A DNA stretch of 18,399 nucleotides from Geothermovivens sp964644845 (lineage in GTDB: Bacteria > Zhuqueibacterota > Zhuqueibacteria > Oleimicrobiales > Geothermoviventaceae), in NCBI GenBank assembly GCA_964644845.1, contig CAZXXS010000128.1, forward strand, positions 1 to 18,399. Reading direction: 5' to 3'. A program made the position numbers and the translations under genes. The notes under the pieces were generated by a model, which worked only from the letters and a program-made list of their open reading frames with translations, was not told the DNA's origin and did no database searches. Of the stretch, positions 6,878 to 14,800 are shown one piece after another (position 1 is the first letter of the stretch; each line of letters starts with the position of its first letter).

Positions 6878-7494
6878 GAAGCGACCTCCGCAAACTCCAC
6901 CAACACATCCCCGAAAAGTGTGTTGGCGACCACCGTAAGGCGTTGAGACGCCTGGTCGAAGTCTGAGGAGTGGTGCGTGAGGAGGCTGTTCAAACCCGAT
7001 CGGTGCTGGCTACCGACCTGAACCCCGCCGAGGTTGGATCGGGCCACAACGTGCACGGGCAGACTGGCGGGAATACGCAAGCGGATGTCTCCCAAAACAG
7101 TGTTGACGGCCAGGCGCGCATCGCGCCCTGCTGGTCGGAGGCCTCCAAGGTCCACATCAATGTCCCCGAAAGTCGCGTGGATGCTCCCTTTCCTGAACGA
7201 CGGCGAATCGAGCCTGAAATGCGCATCACCGAACACCCGGGTCTCGACGATCTCGTTGCTCGTGAGCGCCACGTCCGTCCTCTCAAGGCGCACCCTCTGT
7301 GGAGCAGTGCTCGGACGGGTGCGGTGCCTGGTCTCGAGGATCGTCCACACACCAAGCCCCACCAGCAACAGAGGCCACCAGGTGGAAAGCAAATCACCAA
7401 TGTCGGCGATCCCCAGATTTTTGAGCAGGAACAGCAGCCCGATGCCCACCAGAATCAGGCCTGTTTCCAGCGAATGGTGCCGGGCGGAGCGCAT
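6874..7494 (-). CDS. LiaF-like membrane protein (LiaF transmembrane and C-terminal domains)
   Basis: Membrane protein of 206 residues. Two hydrophobic segments (about 9-27 and 35-52, with GLILVGIGLLFLLKNLGI and WWPLLLVGLGVWTIL) match the short membrane pair of LiaF/DUF5668 proteins. The C-terminal part has repeated beta turns of the form VFGDAHF, ATFGDIDVDLGG, TVLGDIRLRIP and TLFGDVLVEF, a right-handed beta-helix-like pattern characteristic of the LiaF C-terminal (cell wall-active antibiotic response) domain. In Bacillus, LiaF represses the LiaRS envelope-stress system; no histidine kinase or response regulator is encoded here, so that role cannot be transferred. The ATG has GGGAGG six bases upstream and lies 16 bases after trxB. 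Its stop overlaps the transporter start. A link with the neighbouring exporter in envelope stress is plausible but inferred. Confidence 0.8.
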   Translation of the reverse strand: MRSARHHSLETGLILVGIGLLFLLKNLGIADIGDLLSTWWPLLLVGLGVWTILETRHRTRPSTAPQRVRLERTDVALTSNEIVETRVFGDAHFRLDSPSFRKGSIHATFGDIDVDLGGLRPAGRDARLAVNTVLGDIRLRIPASLPVHVVARSNLGGVQVGSQHRSGLNSLLTHHSSDFDQASQRLTVVANTLFGDVLVEFAEVAS

Positions 7495-7510
7495 TTTTGT
7501 CCTCCCGAGC

Positions 7511-8428
7511 TTAACCCTCCAGCTCTGCTAGGTATTTTTCCGTTTCCATGGCTGCGATGGCACCGGTTCCAGCCGCGGTGATGGCTTGTCGGTAAACGGG
7601 GTCTTGCACGTCACCACAGGCGAACACGCCGGGGATGTTCGTACGCATGCGTCGGTCCGTTACGATGTAGCCCTGCGGGTCGAGTTCCACCTGACCCTCA
7701 AAAACGGCCGTGTTGGGGATGTGCCCGATGAACACAAACACGGCGTCCACCGGGAAGTCGTGGACTTCGCCGGTCTTGACGTTCTTCAAGCGAAGCCCTG
7801 TGACTTCTTCCTCCCCGAGGACGCGCTCCACCACGGTGTCCCAGATGAATTCGATTTTCGGGTTCTTGAATGCGCGATTCTGGAGAATCTTGCTGGCGCG
7901 GAGCTTGTCGCGGCGGTGGATGATGGTAACCTTTGAGGCAAAGCGCGTGAGAAAAAGCCCTTCGTCCAGAGCACTGTCGCCACCGCCGACCACCGCAACC
8001 GGGCGGTCCTGGTAAAAGAACCCGTCGCAGGTGGCGCAGTAGCTGACGCCTTTGCCGATCATTTCATCCTCGCCCGGGACCCCAAGGCGGCGCGGGTTGC
8101 TACCGGTGGCGATGATCAGGGCCTTGGTCTCGTACTCCGCCTCGCGCGCCCGCAGAACCATCGGTTTCTGCTTTAGTTCAGCGGCCTCGACGTGGTCGAT
8201 CACGATTCGCGCGCCGAAACGCTCCGCTTGCTCCCGAAAGAGCTGGTACATCTCGAGGCCGCCGACACCTTTCGGGAAGCCGGGGTAGTTCTCAATCTCG
8301 TTGGTAATGGTGACTTGTCCGCCTTGCGTGTCGCCGGTAATGACAAGCGGGTCGAGGTGCGCCCGCGCGGCGTAGATGGCAGCACTGAGTCCGGCTGGTC
8401 CCGACCCCAAAATGACAACGTTTTCCAT
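7511..8428 (-). CDS. trxB: Thioredoxin reductase (NADPH) TrxB
   Basis: Cytoplasmic FAD flavoenzyme of 305 residues (E. coli 321) that passes electrons from NADPH to thioredoxin. FAD-binding GSGPAGLSAAIYAARA (8-23) is followed by EIENYPGFP (44-52). The redox disulfide is CATC (131-134) in YCATCDGFFYQ, and the NADPH domain has VGGGDSALDEG (147-157), with Asp at a position that is often Ala, and the 2'-phosphate-binding HRRDKLRAS (171-179). The second FAD motif is GVFACGDVQDPVYRQAITAAGTGAIAAM near the C-terminus. All catalytic residues are present. The ATG has a strong AAGGAGGG site (8435-8442) six bases upstream and a sigma70-like promoter at 8461-8489. It leads an operon with the LiaF-like protein, the Fsr-type exporter and selA. 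HRR supports NADPH rather than NADH use. Confidence 0.96.
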   Translation of the reverse strand: MENVVILGSGPAGLSAAIYAARAHLDPLVITGDTQGGQVTITNEIENYPGFPKGVGGLEMYQLFREQAERFGARIVIDHVEAAELKQKPMVLRAREAEYETKALIIATGSNPRRLGVPGEDEMIGKGVSYCATCDGFFYQDRPVAVVGGGDSALDEGLFLTRFASKVTIIHRRDKLRASKILQNRAFKNPKIEFIWDTVVERVLGEEEVTGLRLKNVKTGEVHDFPVDAVFVFIGHIPNTAVFEGQVELDPQGYIVTDRRMRTNIPGVFACGDVQDPVYRQAITAAGTGAIAAMETEKYLAELEG

Positions 8429-8460
8429 CCATCGCCCTCCTTGCTGGTTTCCAGTTGTTG

Positions 8461-8489
8461 AATTTAGGAAAACTACGTGGGAATGTCAA
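8461..8489 (-). promoter_or_regulatory. Sigma70-type promoter of the trxB operon
   Basis: On the minus strand a perfect -35 box TTGACA (8489-8484) is separated by exactly 17 bases from TAAATT (8466-8461), which matches four of six bases of TATAAT. Transcription would start near 8453, giving a leader of about 25 bases that includes the strong ribosome site. This is the clearest promoter in the window. Confidence 0.75.
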
Positions 8490-8794
8490 CGAAGAGGGCT
8501 GCCCGCCGGTTCCACGGTGCTGAGAAGTCTGTCTTGTGGGGAGTATCCCTTCCGACCGAACCCAGCGCCGCCTGAAAGGCGACGGGAGAAAGGTAGGGCG
8601 AGGCACTTCGGAAGCTCACGGAGTGGGGCCTCAGGCCTGGGAGGGGTTGCCTGTGGAGCAACGGAGAGGAGACGCCCTTTCCGGTCGTCAGACGTAATGC
8701 CGTGTCCGCGGATCGGAAAACACTTGGCTCGCCAGCAGGGCCACTCGTTTGTGCTTAGAGTCGGGTCTCCCAGGAGCCGTACCAACGGGCACAA
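8490..8794. other. Non-coding stretch between the trxB promoter and the giant gene's terminator
   Basis: About 305 bases without a convincing gene on either strand. Short hairpins are possible (for example cgcct/aggcg near 8573-8586 and gttgc/gcaac near 8647-8663), but none has a T tract and no RNA family was recognised. Confidence 0.4.
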
Positions 8795-8829
8795 ATAAAA
8801 AGCGGGCCAAGACCGAGGCCTTAGCCCGC
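8795..8829 (-). terminator. Intrinsic terminator of the giant gene
   Basis: Read on the minus strand, GCGGGCTAAG (8829-8820) pairs with CTTGGCCCGC (8811-8802) through ten base pairs including one G-U, closing an 8-base loop, and is followed by TTTTTATTT (8801-8793). It lies about 25 bases past the stop codon at 8855-8857. A GC-rich stem followed by a U-rich tail is the classic Rho-independent form. Confidence 0.88.
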
Positions 8830-8854
8830 CGCGGTTGGGGGAAGTAGCCAGAGC

Positions 8855-11800
8855 CTATTTCAGGAGGGCCATTTTCTTCACTGCCACGTGCTGTCCGGCC
8901 GTGATCCGGTAGTAGTAAATGCCGCTGCTCACCGGCACACCGTTGTCGTTGCGGCTGTCCCACTGGATTGCGTGGTAGCCGGCCTCTACGGGCTTGTCCA
9001 GCAGCGTTCTGATTTTCTGCCCGAGAACGTTGTAGATCTCGATCCGTACGTGTTCCGGTTTCGGAAGCTCGAAACGAATCGTCGTCGTCGGGTTGAAGGG
9101 GTTCGGGAAGTTCTGGTACACGGCGAATTTCTTCGGAATCGGCACGCTCACGCGAACCGGATCGTGCTGGGTCTTGAAACCGGACACGGACACGTCCTCA
9201 AGCTTGTAGTAGTACACCTTGCCAGCCTTTGCTGCCAGGTCCACGAACTGGTACTCGTGGTTTTCATTTGGCGGAATCAGCTTGGTGTTCACCCGCACGT
9301 ACTCACCGTCCTCGGTGGCGGAGCGCAGGATGTTGAAGCCCAGGTTACCTTGCTCACGCGTCGTCTTCCACTGGAGACGAACACCCTTGAACGGCACCAT
9401 TTGCGCTTCGAAGCTCTCGAGCTGCACGGAGGTGAGCACTGTGAGCAGCCAGTCCACGTGGACGGTGTCGTCCTGGTCGAAAATCAGGGCACGGACCGTG
9501 ATGTTGCCCGGATCGTAGCGTGTGCTCACGAACTTGTACGTGGGCAAGCTCGAGACGACGTGTGTTTCTTCGGGTGTGATGGTCAGCCACTCGTACCGGA
9601 GCGAATCCTGGTCGGGATCGGCGGCCGACACGTCGAACAGGATGGTGTCCGGGTACGTGGCGGAAAGCACCAACTCCGTTGGGTGGTACGAAGCGATTTC
9701 CGGTGGCCGGTTCTGGTTAATCACGTTGATTGTGACGATGTGGTAGCTCACGCCGCCCTCGTCGTCCCGTGCGTAGAACCGGATCCGGTAGATGCCACCC
9801 TGACGGTAGTTGGGTGTCCAGGCGAAGATGTGGCTGCCCAGTGAGTCGAACGTGGCGCCCTGCGGAATGCCTCGTGCACCCATCCGCACGTTGCCGCCGT
9901 CCGGGTCGGTAGCCAGCACCACGAACTCCACGTGCTGGTTCTCGCGAATCGTAGTGTCCGACGGCGCGACAATCTGCGGGTACTGGTTCGACTCGCCCGT
10001 TGCGTGGAAGACAACCGGCGACCCTTTCAGGTTCAGGCGGATGGCCCAGGCGATGTTGTCGCCCGGTTGCGAACCAAGGATCCAGTGGGCCGAGGCGACA
10101 CCGCGTTCGTCGGTAGTCACGGGCGTGGTTTCCACGATGCGGCTCATGCCGTCCACCGCTGAGAATGTCACGGCCACGTTGGGCACGCCGTTGCCGAAGC
10201 GGTCGAGCACGATGGCCTCGATGGGCAGGCCGAGCTGCTGCCCAACCTGGCCTTTCTGGTTGTTTCCGCTGAAGACGCCGATGCTGTCTGGCGTACTGGG
10301 CTTGGCGTGAGCTGTGAAGATCACCGGCGAACCCTCCAGGCCTTCGGCGATGGCGCGTGTTTTTTGGTCCCCGGAGTGGATGCCCAACGTCCAGGTGGTG
10401 CGGGCAAAGCCGTTCGCATCCGTTGGCACCGGACCAGAGGCTGCCACCGAGCCGCCGCCGTCAATCACTTCAAAGGTCACCGGGATGTCCGGCACACCGT
10501 TGCCGTACGGGTCGGTCACCTTGACCACGATCGGCTGTGGCAGCGTGTGGGCTACCGTGCCGGTCTGGTTGTCCCCGGACGCGATGATCACACGCGCCGC
10601 CTCGCCGGAGACGGCCTCAGCGGCGAACGTCACCACCTGGGTGAGCGTTTCGGCCTGGGCCACGGCTGTGTAGGTGCCAGCGTTCTTCCCGAGTTTCAGG
10701 AATGTCTGCGCGTGACCCCAGGCGTCAGTCGTGTCGACGACCGGGTAGACCTCGCCGCCCATCGGGGCGGAGAACGTCACTTCAACGCCCCAAACCGGGT
10801 CGCCGTTGGCGTCCGCCACGTACACAACCATCGGGTCGTGTGCCCAGTGGCCCGCAATGCCTGTCTGGCCGTCGCCGGAAACCATTTCAATCGTGGTGGC
10901 TCGACCTTGAACCGCGTTTAGTCTGAAGATCACGGGCGAGCCTTCCAGGTCAGCGGCACGGGCCTCCACGAGATCTGTGCCAGGCGTCGTGCCCAAGATG
11001 TAGTGGCACCAGGCCAGCCCCTGAGCGTTGGTCAGGACAGGCATGTTTTCCACTACTTTGCCGTTCCCGGCGGTCGGTACGAAATTAACCGGAAAGCCTT
11101 CGATCGGGTTGCCGAACTTGTCTGTTACCATCACCACGAGACTGTCGGCCAGGATGGTGCCGATGTTCCGGGTCTGGTTGTTGCCGCTGTCCAGCACAAT
11201 CCGCGAGGCCTCCAGAGGCGTGAACGTGACACTCGCCTGGCAGTTCAGGTTCAGCTGATCGGTCACGTCGCGGACGGTGATGATCTTCTCGCCAGCTCGT
11301 GTGGACGTCATCGTGGCCGAAGCCTGGCCGTTGGCGTCCGTTGGTGCGAGCGGCTGGTTGATTTCCGAACCGTCGCCGCTAGCCTGGAAGATCACCACTT
11401 TGTTGGGTGTCGGATTGCCGTAGCGGTCCACAAGCGTCACGCTCAGGTTCACCACCGTCTCCCCGTCGGCGGGGGCCGTAGTCGGATCGGCCGTCACACG
11501 GCAGGAATCCGGGTCGGGCAGTGCCGCTGCGGCACTGGCCGTAAACGTGACGGGCGACCCCTCGAGCGGCCCCACACCGTTCGTGGCAGACGCTTCCACC
11601 ACGTTGTTGTTCGTGCCAGCTTTGTGACCAAGCGTCAACGTGGCCTGCGCGTAACCCTCGTTGTTTGTGTTCACAACCACAAGCGTGTCTGCGTCGCCGT
11701 TAAGGGTTCCGCCGCCAGCTGTGACCTTGAACGTCACCGGATGCCCTTCCACCGGGTTGTCGTACTGGTCTGTGACGCGGACCTTGAACGCCATCGGCAG

Positions 11801-14800
11801 GGGCTCTCCCACAGTGCCACGCTGGTTGTTCCCTTCCACGTAGAGGAGTTTGGCCGCGTTGTTAGCCTTCGCCGAAGCGCGGAAGATGACGGGCGACCCG
11901 TCGAGTTCCACGCCGTCGTACGAGGACCGCGCTTCCACGACGTTGTTCTTGTTGCCCGTCGTTGGACCGAGCGTCAGGCGAACTTCGGCCAGACCAGAAG
12001 AGTTCGTTTGCTTGGTCACCGTCGTCTGCGACGTGCCGTCCAGATGCCCGCCGCCAGCCGTCACGGTGAACGTGACCGGGTGGTTCGGAATGCCGTTGCC
12101 GAAGCTGTCCGTGACTTTGACGCGGAATGGCTGTTCCAGCGGGCTGTTGATGATGCCCGTCTGGTCGTTGCCCGACACGTACTCGAGCTTGGTTGGATGA
12201 CCCGGAGTCGCGGAAGCGGTGAAGGTGACGGGACTACCGGCCAACGGGTTGCCGTTGTACAGCGAGCGCGCTTCCACCACGTTGTTGTCCGTACCTGGCT
12301 CCGGGCCGAGCGTGTACACGGCCGACGCGGTTCCGTCGTCGCTGGTGTTTACCGTGATGCTGCTTTGACCGCCGAAGTTGCCACCTCCGGAGATCACTTC
12401 GAAGGTCACCGGGTGCCCTGAAACGGGATTCCCGTACTGGTCGGTCACCTTAACCACAAAAGCCTGCGGCAGCGTTGTGCCCACCTCACCGCTCTGGTTG
12501 TTGCCGCTGACCTGACTGAGCGCCTGAGGTACGTCGGCTACGGCCGATGCCTTGAAATGTACCGGTGACCCAGACAGGTTGGCGGCCGAAGCGTCGACGG
12601 CGTTGTTGTCGATGCCTACCTGGGTGCCCAGTGTCAGGGTAACACTGGCAGTGCCATCGGTTCCGGTGGCAACATCTGTCTCTGTGGCTCCGCCGATGTT
12701 ACCACCGCCGGCCACCACGGCGAAGTGCACCTGGTAGCCAGAAACGGGGTTGTCGTACTGGTCAGTGACTTTCACCACGAACGGTGCGGTCAACGGTTTG
12801 CCTACGGTGCCCGTCTGACCGTTACCACTTACCTCAAGCAGCTTGGCCGCCTCGCCAGCCGTGGCGCTGGCCTGGAAAATGATCGGACTGCCGGTCAGCG
12901 GGTTGCCGTTGTAACTTGCGGAAGCCTCAACTTTGTTGTTGTTCGTGCCCGGCGTGGTGCCTAACGTCAGCGTCACCTGGGCCAAACCATTGCCGTCGGT
13001 GGTTACGTCCACTTCGGTCTTGCCGTTGATGTTGCCACCGCCAGCGGTTACCTTGAAGTGGACGGTCTGTCCGGAGATGCCGTTGCCGTACTGGTCGACC
13101 ACCTTGGCGATAAAGGGCTGGTTCAAGGGCAAACCAACCGGACCCGTCTGATTGTTGCCGCTGACCTCGACCAGGCGCGCCGGCTCGTCCGGTGTGGCTG
13201 TGGCTTTGAACTCGTACGGCGAACCGTTCAGCGGCGTGCCGTCCCTTGTGGCCGTAGCCCACACGACCTGGCTGTTGGTCCCCGCCGTTGTGCCAAGTGT
13301 GAGCGTCGCTTCTGCGATGCCCTGCGCGTTTGTGCTCACGCTTATTTTGGTCTGTCCGTTGAAGTTGCCACCTCCGGACTTGACCTCAAACTGCACGGTG
13401 TAGTTCTCGATCGGATTGCCGAACACGTCGGTCACTTTGACGCGGAAAGGCTGGGGCAACGTTGTGCCCACTTTGGCCGTCTGGCTGTCGCCTGAGACGT
13501 ACACGAGCTCGCTGGCTACCCCTTCGGTCGCTGTCGCCTCGAAAATGATCGGCGAACCGTTCAGTGCCGGACCGTCGGGTGTGGAGCTCGCGCGTACCTT
13601 GTTCACAACACCCGGTGTTGAACCCATCGTGTAAGTGACCTGGGCCCGGCCGTTCTCGTCGGTGTTCACTGTCTTCTGGCTGGACCCGTCGATGTTGCCG
13701 TTCCCTTGAATGACCTCGAAGAGCACCGGGTGGTTGGGCTTGGGATTGCCGTAAATGTCGCGCACCTCTACGACAAACGGTTCGTTCAGTGGGAGTCCGA
13801 CCGGTCCCTGCTGGTTATTTCCACTGATGTATTTCAACGTGTCGGCCTGCCCGGCCTGAGCACTTTCCTTGAATGTGTACGGAGATCCTTCCAGGTGCTG
13901 ACCCTTGCGGTAAGAAGCCGCCTCGACCACGTTGTTGTCGGTACCCGCCACGGTCCCGAGGGTCAGGGTCACCTGGGCGATTCCCTGGGAGTTGGTGTTG
14001 ACAGTCTTTTCGGTCACACCGTCGTCGAGGGTGCCGCCGCCAGCCTTCACGGTGAAGGTAACCGGCTGGTTCGCGGCCGGGTTGCCGGAGTTGTCCAGAA
14101 TCTTCACCTGCAGCGGTTTGGCCAGCGCTTCGCCCACTGTGCCGGTCTGGTTGTCGCCGTCCAGGTAAGTGAGCTTCGCCGGGATCCCGCTGGTTGCCGT
14201 TGCGGTGAACACCTCTGTGTCGCCGGGCAACTGACTACTGGTGGCGTGTACCTCCTGGTAGGTGGAGTCCGAGCCAAGGGTCCACTGCGTGCGTGCTTTG
14301 CCGTACACGTCGGTGTTCACTGTGGTTGGTTTCACAGAGCCACCGCCCTGAACGACGGTGAACGTGACGGGTACGTTTGGTACCGGGTTTTCGTACTGGT
14401 CGCGTACCAGTACCTCAAGCGAGTCTGCCAGAGGCTGTCCGGCGGCTCCGGATTGTCCGTCACCCTTGGTTTTAACCATCGTTGAGGGAGCGTCGGCCTG
14501 CGCGTGTTCCACGAAGACGACGCTACCCACGTTTTCTGCTGTGGCAGTGACGTGAACCTCACCCGAAACGGTACCGAACGTCAGGCGGGTGCTCGCCAGA
14601 CCGTTTTCATCGGTGTAGTTCTGGAGGGGTGGCGTTGTACCACCTTTGCCGGATGGGGTGTAGCCCAAGTTCTTGGTCAGCAGCACCTTGTCGAGTTTCC
14701 AGTCCGGTTCACGGAACAGGACTTTAATGTGGTGCACACCGTGCGCCAGGTAGAATTGGCATTCGCTGGAAGAGTACCAGTCGTAGTCGCTGCCGGCGCT

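Noticed and set aside
11003..12421. Open frame of 472 codons on the plus strand
   Set aside because: It is antisense to the Ig-repeat gene, whose coding frame has clear repeated domains. The periodic repeats and GC-rich third positions keep the complementary frame free of stops. It has no ribosome site or protein motif.
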